NCBI RefSeq assembly: GCF_000689255.1
Contig: NZ_HG964447.1
Coordinates: forward strand, 248,001-312,000
Direction of reading: 5' to 3'
Length of the DNA: 64,000 bases
From: Mycobacterium triplex
GTDB lineage: Bacteria; Actinomycetota; Actinomycetes; Mycobacteriales; Mycobacteriaceae
In this document: positions 17,324 through 24,909 of the stretch, in pieces
Numbering within the stretch: the first letter of the stretch is position 1
Layout of the letters: each line of letters opens with the position of its first letter
Position numbers and translations under genes: made by a program
The notes under the pieces: generated by a model
Seen by the model: the letters and a program-made list of their open reading frames with translations, nothing else
Told to the model about the DNA's origin: nothing
Databases searched by the model: none

Positions 17324-17935
17324 ATGACGGTGACCTCGGCTTCGGCCACCGAACGGGAATCGGACCCCACCCGCGGTGAGCGCACCCGCGCGGCGATCCT
17401 GAACGCCAGTCGCCGTCTGTTTCTGGAACGCGGCTACGCGGGCACGCCGATCAATGCGATCACTGAGGCGTGTGGCATCTCTCGGGCCGGCTTCTACACC
17501 TACTTCAAAGACAAGCGCGAGATCTTCAACGTCCTCGGCAAAAACGCCTACCGCGAAGCCCTGGCCGTCATCGCGGAATGGGCCGAGGCCGACGCAGCGT
17601 TCGGCCCAGCCGACATCCGGGCCTGGGTCGGTCATTACTTCGACTACATGGATCACCACGGCGCATTCGTACTCGCTTCGGCGCAGTCGGCGCCCGACGA
17701 CGACGATTTCCGAAACTCCCGCAACCGCATGGTGACTCGGGCGTCATGGAAACTTGGCCAGGCGATTGCCGGAAACGGCACACACTCGCCAGACGTCGTC
17801 GGCGTCGCGGTGATGGGGCTGCTAGACCGCGCCTGGCACACGGTGCACCGGCAGACCGTGGCCGTCGACCGCGACGAGATGATCGCGGTGGTCGCGGAGA
17901 TGATCGTCGCGATGGCAGCGCCTCTCGCGTCGTGA
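17324..17935 (+). CDS. TetR family transcriptional regulator
   Basis: A 203-aa one-component regulator. The N-terminal HTH domain (about residues 19-66) has TRAAILNASRRLFLERGYAG, ITEACGISRAGFYTYFKDK and a following helix. The C-terminal ligand domain is all-helical and has no recognisable specificity. It most likely represses itself and the divergent amidohydrolase through the palindrome at 17223-17250. It is coupled to a PPOX-fold gene by a GTGA overlap at its stop, so the small flavin/F420-type proteins are under its control too. Confidence 0.92.
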   Translation: MTVTSASATERESDPTRGERTRAAILNASRRLFLERGYAGTPINAITEACGISRAGFYTYFKDKREIFNVLGKNAYREALAVIAEWAEADAAFGPADIRAWVGHYFDYMDHHGAFVLASAQSAPDDDDFRNSRNRMVTRASWKLGQAIAGNGTHSPDVVGVAVMGLLDRAWHTVHRQTVAVDRDEMIAVVAEMIVAMAAPLAS

Positions 17936-18372
17936 CTCCGCTGTCGCTCGACGCGCCGGACGTCATCGAGCTCATCCGTGCCCACCACCGCGTGTTTCTC
18001 TTCTGCCGCGACGGCGCCGGACGTCCGATCGGCTACGCCATGCGATCGGTCGCCTATCGCTCCGCCACCCGCTGTCTCTACTTCGCCACCTACGCCAAGA
18101 GCGCCAAGGTCCAACACCTGCGCTCGGCTCCCGAGGTCGCCTGCTTAGTCGGCGACGACGAGGGTTGGGTCTCTGTTTGTGGTCATGCGTCCGTCTACCA
18201 ACCGTCCGCAGCCGAGGTCGACGAGCTCATCGGCGAAAGCTCACCGGATCAACGCGTGCCGGAGGCGGTCGTGACGAACGTCCGCGACCGCCTCCTCAGC
18301 GGCAAGCGGTGCTTCATCGTCCTGACGCTCAACCAGATCCGCGCCGCCGATCTCCCCGATCGACGTGCCTAA
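17932..18372 (+). CDS. Pyridoxamine 5'-phosphate oxidase-fold (PPOX) protein
   Basis: A 146-aa split-barrel protein. It starts at GTG 17932, overlapping the TetR stop. Visible features are an N-terminal helix (DVIELIRAHHRVFLFCRDG), strand pairs LYFATYAKSAKVQHLRSAPE and VACLVGDDEGWVSVCGHASV, and a C-terminal helix and strand. The fold binds FMN or F420 in many actinobacterial members. The reaction is unknown. A start further upstream in this frame would lie inside the TetR gene and is rejected. Confidence 0.75.
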   Translation: MTPLSLDAPDVIELIRAHHRVFLFCRDGAGRPIGYAMRSVAYRSATRCLYFATYAKSAKVQHLRSAPEVACLVGDDEGWVSVCGHASVYQPSAAEVDELIGESSPDQRVPEAVVTNVRDRLLSGKRCFIVLTLNQIRAADLPDRRA

Positions 18373-18724
18373 TCCGTGCAGCTCCGGTCCGATTGAGATG
18401 GCCGAGGACGAACTAGCCGAGTTCTTGGCGCAAGGGCCGTCCGGCGCGATCTGTGTCGTCGACACCGACGGCCAGTTGCTGGCCCTACCGGCGCGGGTGG
18501 TCGACTTCGATTCCGCCACAATCGCCGTCGTCGTTGATGGTGTGAAGGGTGACGCCGCACAACGCGCTGAAATCCAGGCGTGTGTGGTGGCTGACACCTT
18601 CACCGCCTATCGGGACATTCGCGGTGTGATCTCGCAGGGAACAGTGATCTGGCCACCCGCAACGAATCACGTGACCACGCTGACGGTTAGCCGCACACGG
18701 ACGTTCTCGTTCGCCAACGCTTAG
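18365..18724 (+). CDS. Small PPOX-like protein
   Basis: A 119-aa protein that looks like a second half-size split-barrel protein. It has an N-terminal helix EDELAEFLAQGPSGAICVVD, then alternating strands, and ends RTRTFSFANA. The GTG start at 18365 overlaps the preceding stop by 8 nt; an ATG at 18398 (MAEDELAEFL) is equally plausible. Being paired with the previous PPOX-like gene, it could form a heterodimer with it (inference). No catalytic residue is recognisable. Confidence 0.65.
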   Translation: MPNPCSSGPIEMAEDELAEFLAQGPSGAICVVDTDGQLLALPARVVDFDSATIAVVVDGVKGDAAQRAEIQACVVADTFTAYRDIRGVISQGTVIWPPATNHVTTLTVSRTRTFSFANA

Positions 18725-18760
18725 AGGATTGAACGCCGGGATTCTGGCTATTCAGTAGCC

Positions 18761-18907
18761 ATGTCAGGATTCGATACCAGCCAACCGATTACCGACGAGG
18801 CGTCCCTCGAGGACATCGACGAGACTGACGGCGCGACCAAGCCGAAGTCCGCCACACCTCCCGCTCAACCCGACGAGCTGGGCGACGCGACGCCCGGCCC
18901 GCGCTGA
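18761..18907 (+). CDS. Possible 48-aa acidic peptide
   Basis: An ATG at 18761 opens a 48-codon frame ending TGA at 18907. The product is acidic and Pro/Asp/Glu-rich, with segments such as DEASLEDIDETDG and PAQPDELGDATPGPR, and is probably disordered. Codon third positions are GC-rich over most of the frame, as in real genes here. There is no convincing ribosome site before the ATG. It fills the space between the PPOX gene and the convergent DUF2889 gene. Confidence 0.45.
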   Translation: MSGFDTSQPITDEASLEDIDETDGATKPKSATPPAQPDELGDATPGPR

Positions 18908-18912
18908 CGCGC

Positions 18913-19941
18913 TCAGGCTTCCGTCACGAGGTGTATCAACGCCTCGGCGTCGGCGATGCTACGCAGCAGGTCGTTGAGATGGGTGCATGTGCTGGTGCCC
19001 TGTAATTCGCGGCGCACACGAAAGTGAAGTTCCTGCAACGTCATTCCGGTGATTCGCGCAGCACTGGCGACGGCTCCCGGGCATTCCTGCCACGGCAGCA
19101 CTCGCGGTGTGGCCCGCGAATCGACGATGACGCCGGTCTGGGCGTCCACGACGGCGTCCAGGGTGTACTCATGGATGATCGTCTCCACCCCGTCGCTTCG
19201 CACGTAGGTGTCGCGGAACATCGCATCGATGCCGACTCGCCCGGTGCGTTCTTCGTAGACGTCGATGCGCCGCCTGCGGCGCATGGCGTGGCGCGGCAGC
19301 GCCCCCACTTCGTGCCAGGCCCAGGGGTCCCCAGGATCTGGGCCGTGGTCGAGGTCGGGAGCCTTTGGGCCGGTGACGATCACGGGATCGCCCGCCTCGA
19401 ACGAAGTCATTAGCAGACCCCCGGTCGCGAAGCGGGCACACTGGTCTGCGACCGGCAGGTAGTATCCGGACTTCGCGACATCGCCGAGCAGGTTGGACGC
19501 CGACAGCGCGTGGCCGGAGATCAGCGTGGCGACGGGAACGTCATCGAGCAGGGTGTAGCGCAGGTCGCGGGCGTGCCGCAGCTCGGGAGCCACCACGTCG
19601 GCCGCGGCGCGGAACCCGCTCATCGCGGGTGCGCCCGCCAGTCGAGACATCGCGACGACGGCTGGCGTCACCTCGACGTGACGCACGACGCGGGCGACCA
19701 GCTCGATGGTGGCCGAGAGTGTCGCGGAGGCGAGTTCGGTCACCGTTTCGTCGCCGGCTGTCCACAGATCGCGCGCCCGCCCACTCAGATACACCGGGTC
19801 CAGCGAGCCCTCGTCGCGGGTCATGTCGATCGACGTGGTCTGGCGCGCGGATCGCGGCCGGCGCGGCGGATTGCCGGTCGTGGGGTCGTGCACGCCGTGC
19901 AGGGGATGAAGCCCGAATTGCGGAGAGCCCAGGTCCGTCAC
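18913..19941 (-). CDS. DUF2889 domain protein
   Basis: A 342-aa protein. Its C-terminal half carries the DUF2889 signature: a CPGA block followed by RITGMTLQELHFRVRRELQG and the TCTHLNDLLR motif. The N-terminal third is proline- and arginine-rich. The function of the family is not established. It is the last gene after thiolase and DUF35 genes, with a 10-nt gap, so it belongs to an acyl-CoA thiolysis transcript. A catalytic role is not visible. Confidence 0.8.
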   Translation of the reverse strand: MTDLGSPQFGLHPLHGVHDPTTGNPPRRPRSARQTTSIDMTRDEGSLDPVYLSGRARDLWTAGDETVTELASATLSATIELVARVVRHVEVTPAVVAMSRLAGAPAMSGFRAAADVVAPELRHARDLRYTLLDDVPVATLISGHALSASNLLGDVAKSGYYLPVADQCARFATGGLLMTSFEAGDPVIVTGPKAPDLDHGPDPGDPWAWHEVGALPRHAMRRRRRIDVYEERTGRVGIDAMFRDTYVRSDGVETIIHEYTLDAVVDAQTGVIVDSRATPRVLPWQECPGAVASAARITGMTLQELHFRVRRELQGTSTCTHLNDLLRSIADAEALIHLVTEA

Positions 19942-19951
19942 TGGATGGACT

Positions 19952-20386
19952 CTAACTCTCCTCGGCCGGTCGGAACGCGAACGTCACCAGCGACTGACCG
20001 TCGGCGGTCTCCAGGGTCGTGGTGGTCGAGACCAGGCGCTGACCGATCCGCAGTTCGTCGGCGGTCGCGTCGACGATCAGCGTCTCCACCAGAACGCCCT
20101 CGGCCAGCTCGACGAAGCCCACCACATACGGCTGGAACACCTTCAAATCCCGATTGCCCTTGTAGGGCAGCGGTGGCGGGAACTCCTGCGTCGTATAGGT
20201 GTACAACGTTCCGGCGGTGGACAATTCGATCGACTCGATGTCCTGCTGAATTTCAGGGTCACCGTCGAACAGCTCGGGCCGCTCTGCAGGGAACTTCACC
20301 GCACCCGACGAACGCCTGCGCGACGCGAACAGCACCGCACGGCCGCCGTCGACCCGGAACAGTCCCTCAGTGATCAGTGCGGTCAT
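19952..20386 (-). CDS. DUF35 OB-fold protein lacking zinc-ribbon cysteines
   Basis: A 144-aa DUF35 (Zn-ribbon plus OB-fold) protein, the type that partners thiolase-like enzymes such as Ltp2. The OB-fold part is clear (TLYTYTTQEFPP, YVVGFVELAEGVLVET, RIGQRLVS). The N-terminal part, where a CxxC...CPxC zinc ribbon is expected, has none of those cysteines (LFASRRRSSGAVKFPAERPE). Start ATG 20386 is 1 nt after the thiolase stop; a longer frame to 20641 overlaps the thiolase gene and is rejected. It probably binds the acyl-CoA for its thiolase or for the thiolase-like protein at 22140 (inference). Confidence 0.82.
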   Translation of the reverse strand: MTALITEGLFRVDGGRAVLFASRRRSSGAVKFPAERPELFDGDPEIQQDIESIELSTAGTLYTYTTQEFPPPLPYKGNRDLKVFQPYVVGFVELAEGVLVETLIVDATADELRIGQRLVSTTTTLETADGQSLVTFAFRPAEES

Positions 20387-20387
20387 C

Positions 20388-21575
20388 TCAGGCCACCTCA
20401 ATGACCATCGCGGCACCCATACCACCGCCGGCGCACATCGAGAGCACGCCGATACCCCCACCGCGCCTGCGCAATTCGTAGATCGCCGAGGTGACCATGC
20501 GGGCGCCGGTTGCGGCGATCGGGTGGCCCAGGCTGATGCCCGAGCCGTAGACGTTGACGATCTCCTCGTCGAGACCGAGTTCGCGCGCACACGCCACCGC
20601 CTGAGCGGCGAACGCCTCGTTGATTTCGAATAGTGCGACATCCTCGAGCTTGCGGCCCGCCAACTCGAGCGCCTTCGGGATAGCTTTGATCGGCCCGCTG
20701 CCGGTCCGCGTCGGGTCCAGTCCGACCTGCGTCCAGGAAAGCACGCTTGCCAGCACCTCCCGCTGGGTGTCCGGGCTGGCCAGCGCGACCGCTGCCGCTG
20801 CGTCGTTGATCCCGGAGGAGTTTCCTGCCGTCACGGTGAAGCCTTCGATCTCAGGATGCAGCACCTTCAGCCCGGCAAGCGACTCCATCGAACTCCCGCG
20901 CCGTGGATGCTCGTCCTCGGCGAAGGTAATCACGCTGCCGCCGGCCTGGGGCACCTGGAGCGGGATGATCTCGTCGGTGAACGCCCCAGCGTCGATGGCC
21001 TTGATCGCACGCTGGTGGCTGCGCAGCGCCCACTTGTCCTGGTCCTCGCGGGTGATCCCGTACTGAAGGTTGCAGTTGTGCGCGACGGTGATGGACATGT
21101 CCATAGCGGGCGCTTCCGCAGTCGGCGGATGCGACTCGGGGAACCACTGCGCATAGTCCTCGGGCGACTTGCCTGTGGTGAAGAGCTTGCGCTTCTGCAT
21201 GATTGGGCCGGTCGACAGCGACTCCATACCGCCGGCCAGGATGGCGCGGCTCATCCCGGACGCGATCTGCCCGGCGCCCACGGCGATGGCCGAAAGACTC
21301 GATGCGCACTGGCGGTTCACGGCGAGCCCGGGAATGTCGAGCATGCCGAGGGCCACCGCGATGTAGCGGGCACTGTCGCCGCCGCCCTGCATGCTCTCGG
21401 CCAGCACCAGGTCGTCGAAGTCCGCCGCGTCCAGTCCGGAGCGTTCGACGACGGCCTGCACGACGGGTTTGGCGAGCTCGATCGCGGGCATGTTGGCCAG
21501 CGTGCCCTTGCGCGCCGTTCCGATCGGTGTGCGGGCAGCGGCCACGATCGCTGCGCGGGACGTGGTGGTGGCCAT
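20388..21575 (-). CDS. Thiolase (acetyl-CoA acyltransferase)
   Basis: A 395-aa degradative-type thiolase with all catalytic elements: nucleophile C90 in NRQCASSLSA, H351 in GHPIAATGAR, and C381 in CAGGGMG. Predicted to cleave a 3-oxoacyl-CoA with CoA to release acetyl- or propionyl-CoA. It is the first gene of a three-gene transcript with DUF35 and DUF2889. Its promoter region, shared with the MaoC gene, carries the TATACCG inverted repeat. Confidence 0.95.
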   Translation of the reverse strand: MATTTSRAAIVAAARTPIGTARKGTLANMPAIELAKPVVQAVVERSGLDAADFDDLVLAESMQGGGDSARYIAVALGMLDIPGLAVNRQCASSLSAIAVGAGQIASGMSRAILAGGMESLSTGPIMQKRKLFTTGKSPEDYAQWFPESHPPTAEAPAMDMSITVAHNCNLQYGITREDQDKWALRSHQRAIKAIDAGAFTDEIIPLQVPQAGGSVITFAEDEHPRRGSSMESLAGLKVLHPEIEGFTVTAGNSSGINDAAAAVALASPDTQREVLASVLSWTQVGLDPTRTGSGPIKAIPKALELAGRKLEDVALFEINEAFAAQAVACARELGLDEEIVNVYGSGISLGHPIAATGARMVTSAIYELRRRGGGIGVLSMCAGGGMGAAMVIEVA

Positions 21576-21631
21576 GTGTCTCCCAAGTCGTCAGAGTTGA
21601 CGGGCTGCTTGCCCGACGAGCGAGGCCAGTC

Positions 21632-21657
21632 TATACCGTTAAATAGATATCGGTATA
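21632..21657. promoter_or_regulatory. Inverted repeat TATACCG-N12-CGGTATA, candidate operator
   Basis: Exact 7-bp arms, TATACCG (21632-21638) and CGGTATA (21651-21657), flank an AT-rich 12-nt centre. The element lies between the divergent thiolase (start 21575) and MaoC (start 21685) genes, about 28 nt from the MaoC ATG. It is likely an operator for a dimeric regulator, overlapping one or both promoters. No regulator gene is adjacent; the double-TetR gene at 24910 is the nearest. Confidence 0.6.
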
Positions 21658-21684
21658 TCGGCGCAGGCGACGTTGGGAGCAGCG

Positions 21685-22143
21685 ATGAAGTTGATCAGGT
21701 CCGTGGACGATGCACTCGCGACGATCGGTGAGGAACTGGGCGTCAGCCGGTGGGTGGAAATCGACCAGAGCCGGATCGACGCCTTCGCCGACGTCACGAT
21801 GGATCATCAGTGGATCCACGTCGACGTCGAGAAGGCCAAGGCCGAAAGTCCTTACGGCGCAACGATCGCGCACGGCTTTCTCACGCTCTCGCTCATCCCC
21901 GGTGTGAGCAAGGACAACTACCGCGTCGAGAACGCCAAGATGGGTATCAACTACGGCCTGAACAAGGTGCGATTCCTGTCCGCGGTCACCGCCGGTAGCC
22001 GCATCCGAGTCCGGTCCGAGCTCGCCGACGCCACCAAGGTCGCCGACGACACCGTGAACCTGACCGTGCGACACACCGTCGAGATCGACGGAGTCGACAA
22101 ACCGGCCGCCGTGGCCGAACTGATCGCTAGGTTCGTCTGGTGA
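21685..22143 (+). CDS. MaoC-like (R)-specific enoyl-CoA hydratase
   Basis: A 152-aa single hotdog-domain hydratase. The catalytic Asp/His segment is ADVTMDHQWIHVD, and AHGFLTLSLIP follows, as in MaoC/NodN dehydratases. Predicted hydration of a 2-enoyl-CoA. ATG 21685 is chosen because GGGAGCAGCG directly precedes it; a TTG at 21673 is less likely. The stop overlaps the GTG of the next gene. Confidence 0.92.
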   Translation: MKLIRSVDDALATIGEELGVSRWVEIDQSRIDAFADVTMDHQWIHVDVEKAKAESPYGATIAHGFLTLSLIPGVSKDNYRVENAKMGINYGLNKVRFLSAVTAGSRIRVRSELADATKVADDTVNLTVRHTVEIDGVDKPAAVAELIARFVW

Positions 22144-23333
22144 CCAGTGGCCCGTTCGACGGCAAAGCCGTCCTGACCGGAGCGGGTAAGTCGCAGGTCG
22201 GCCGCAGGCTGGGCCGGACGGGATTGGACCTCACCCTCGAGGCGGTGCTGCGGGCGATCGCCGACGCCGGGCTGAGCGTCGACGACGTAGACGGGATCGC
22301 CAGCTACCCGGGACCGGGTGTGCCGGACGCGGGATTCTCCGGTGCCACCGTCCAGGAGGTCCGCAACGCACTCGGACTGCGCTCCCGCTGGTACGTCTCG
22401 GCGATGGAGACAGCGGGGCAGATCGGGCCGGCAATCGAGGCCTGTATGGCGGTCACGCTCGGGCTGGCCAACCATGTCGTGGTGTATCGGTCGGTGTGGG
22501 AGTCCACCGCCGCGCAGCAGGCCGGCGGCGGCCGCGCCTCGGTGCTGTTCGGCGGCGGGGAATTGCCCCCGCACCTTGAGTGGATGGCGCCCTTTGGCGC
22601 ACTGTCGGCGGCGAACTGGCTGGCGATGCCCGCTCAGCGCTATATGCACGACTTCGGTCTGACCCGCGAGCACCTCGGCCGCATCGCGATCAACGCCCGC
22701 ACCAACGCCGGACTCAATCCCGATGCGATCTATCGCGAGCCGATGACGATGGACGACTACCTTGAAGCGCGGATGATCTCCGAGCCGCTGTGCCTCTACG
22801 ACTGCGATGTGCCCTGCGACGGCGCCACCGCCGTGATCGTGTCGCGCCGTGACGCCGCCAATGGCCTGCCGCGACACCCGCTGACGGTGGAGTCCGTCGG
22901 GTCCGGGATGTTCGAGCGGGCGACCTGGGATCAGCGCTGCGACATCACCACGATGGCCGCGCACGATTCGGCGGCCACGCTGTGGGAGCACACCACCCTG
23001 ACCCCCGCCGATGTCGACATGGCCCAGCTCTACGACGGCTTCTCCTTCCTGACCGTGATGTGGCTGGAAGCGATGGGCTTCTGCGAGCACGGCAAGGTCG
23101 GCGAGTTCGTCGGCGACGGTTCGGCTATCGCACTGGACGGTTCGCTGCCGATCAACACCAGTGGCGGGCAACTCTCCGGCGGTCGCCTGCACGGAATGGG
23201 CTTCCTGTGTGAGGCGTGTGTCCAGCTGTGGGGCGAGGGCGGCGACCGGCAGGCGCCCCGCACCCCCGAGGTGGTGGCCGTCGGTGTGGGCGGCGGGCCG
23301 GTGGCCGGATCGATGCTGCTGAGTAGCCGGTAA
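22140..23333 (+). CDS. Thiolase-like protein (lipid-transfer/aldolase type)
   Basis: A 397-aa thiolase-superfamily protein. The loop that should hold the nucleophilic Cys reads SAMETAGQIGPAIEAC, with no Cys at that position, and the final CxGGG loop is VGVGGGPVAGS. A His survives in SGGRLHGMG, and a Tyr-rich AQLYDGFSFL motif is present. These features match the Ltp2-like group, where the thiolase fold performs retro-aldol cleavage of a CoA ester with a DUF35 partner. The GTG start overlaps the MaoC stop. A hydratase-then-aldolase order supports C-C cleavage of a beta-hydroxyacyl-CoA (inference). Confidence 0.85.
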   Translation: MTSGPFDGKAVLTGAGKSQVGRRLGRTGLDLTLEAVLRAIADAGLSVDDVDGIASYPGPGVPDAGFSGATVQEVRNALGLRSRWYVSAMETAGQIGPAIEACMAVTLGLANHVVVYRSVWESTAAQQAGGGRASVLFGGGELPPHLEWMAPFGALSAANWLAMPAQRYMHDFGLTREHLGRIAINARTNAGLNPDAIYREPMTMDDYLEARMISEPLCLYDCDVPCDGATAVIVSRRDAANGLPRHPLTVESVGSGMFERATWDQRCDITTMAAHDSAATLWEHTTLTPADVDMAQLYDGFSFLTVMWLEAMGFCEHGKVGEFVGDGSAIALDGSLPINTSGGQLSGGRLHGMGFLCEACVQLWGEGGDRQAPRTPEVVAVGVGGGPVAGSMLLSSR

Positions 23334-23336
23334 CTC

Positions 23337-24899
23337 ATGTCGAGGGCCGAAGTCGACGACATGACGCTCGGTGACATCGTGACCGACAACGCGGTCCGCT
23401 TCCCCGACGTCGTCGCCTACCGGTACGGCCAGCGCTCCGTGACCCACGCACAATTACGGGACCGGGCAGTCCGATTGGTGTCGGCCATGGCCGCGAACAG
23501 GGTAAAGCGCCAGGACCGCATCGCGGTGTTGAGCCGCAACAGCATCGAGTTCGGCGAACTGAACGCGGCCGCCCAACTTGGCGGAATCATCATGGCCACC
23601 ATCAACTTTCGGCTTTCGCCACCCGAGATGGATGATGCGCTGCGGCGCGTCGCCCCGTCGATCGTGTTCTGCGCCGCCGAGTTCGTGCCGGTGATCGGCG
23701 ATCTCATCGCGGGTGTGCCGTCGCCACCGATGTTGGTGGTCATCGGCGGACAGGCTCCGCCGGGGATCACGGGTTACGAACGATTTGTGGAGGAAGGCCG
23801 CAGTGGAGAGCCCGACTTCGTAGCCCGGCCGGACGACACCGCGTATCTGCTGTTCACCAGCGGCACGACCGGCGCATCCAAGTGCTGCATCCTCGGGCAG
23901 CGAGAGATGCGCCGGGTCGCATTCACCATGAACAACGAGATGCGTTGCGGCAGCGCCGATCGCGGGCTAATCAACATGCCAATGTTCCACTTCGGTGCGC
24001 TCGGGATTATCGGTGGACTGCATGCTCGCGGCGGAACCGTGGTGCTGCAGCAACAGTTCGACGCGGCCGATGCGGTGAGGCTGATCGCCGACGAGCGGAT
24101 CACGGTGCTGCATCTGGCGCCGGTCATGCTCAGGGCGCTCCTTGATGAGGTGAGTGATCGCTTGGCGGTGGAATCGGTTCGCACGGTGGTCTATTCGGCT
24201 GCGCCGATGACCGCGGCCATTCTGCGGCGGGCACTCGCCGTGCTGCCGGACGCGGGCTTCCTCAACCTTTACGGACAGACGGAAGCCATTGTCTCTGGAC
24301 TGCCCCGCGAACTGCACATCCTCGACGACCCCAACGCTGCCGAGCGGCTGAGCTCGGTTGGCTTCCCATTTCCCGACACCCGGGTACGTGTGGTCGATGC
24401 GGACGGTGGCGTCCTGCCCGTGGGGCAGGCAGGTGAGATCGTCGTGCGGTCCGACTCGATGTTCCGCGGCTACTGGCAGGACGAGGCGGCAACGCAGGCG
24501 ACGCTGCGGGACGGGTGGTGTCGCACCGGCGACATGGGTCGACTGGACGGGCGCGGTCTGCTCTATCTGATGGACCGCAAGAAGGACGTGATCATCAGCG
24601 GCGGCGAGAACATTTATTCGCCCGAGGTCGAGGATGCGGTCAGTGCGGTTGTCGGAGTAGTCGCCTGCGCTGTCGTCGGGGTGCCCGACGACAAGTGGGG
24701 CGAGGCGGTCTGCGCGGTCGTGGTGCCGCGCAGCGGTGCGTCGCCGACGCTGGAAATGGTGCAAGAGGGGGTCCGGCAACGACTGGCGCGCTACAAGGTG
24801 CCTCGTCGACTGGTGCTGGTCGCCGAACTGCCTGTACTGGCCAGCGGCAAGGTGGACAAGAAGCGACTGCGCGCCGAGCTGAAGGCCGCCGCCGGCTGA
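23337..24899 (+). CDS. Acyl-CoA synthetase (AMP-binding)
   Basis: ANL-family enzyme of 520 aa with LLFTSGTTGASKCCILGQ, NLYGQTEAI, RTGDMGRLDGRGLLYLMDRK, KDVIISGGENIYSPEVED and the catalytic Lys in LASGKVDKKRL. Predicted acid:CoA ligase. It follows the aldolase-like gene by 3 nt and closes the plus-strand transcript starting at 21685. It ends 10 nt before the stop of the convergent regulator gene. Confidence 0.92.
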   Translation: MSRAEVDDMTLGDIVTDNAVRFPDVVAYRYGQRSVTHAQLRDRAVRLVSAMAANRVKRQDRIAVLSRNSIEFGELNAAAQLGGIIMATINFRLSPPEMDDALRRVAPSIVFCAAEFVPVIGDLIAGVPSPPMLVVIGGQAPPGITGYERFVEEGRSGEPDFVARPDDTAYLLFTSGTTGASKCCILGQREMRRVAFTMNNEMRCGSADRGLINMPMFHFGALGIIGGLHARGGTVVLQQQFDAADAVRLIADERITVLHLAPVMLRALLDEVSDRLAVESVRTVVYSAAPMTAAILRRALAVLPDAGFLNLYGQTEAIVSGLPRELHILDDPNAAERLSSVGFPFPDTRVRVVDADGGVLPVGQAGEIVVRSDSMFRGYWQDEAATQATLRDGWCRTGDMGRLDGRGLLYLMDRKKDVIISGGENIYSPEVEDAVSAVVGVVACAVVGVPDDKWGEAVCAVVVPRSGASPTLEMVQEGVRQRLARYKVPRRLVLVAELPVLASGKVDKKRLRAELKAAAG

Positions 24900-24909
24900 G
24901 CTCCTATGC

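Noticed and set aside
17177..17659. Extension of the amidohydrolase frame at 15947
   Set aside because: It would run across the palindrome and through the divergent TetR gene; ATG 17176 has a ribosome site.
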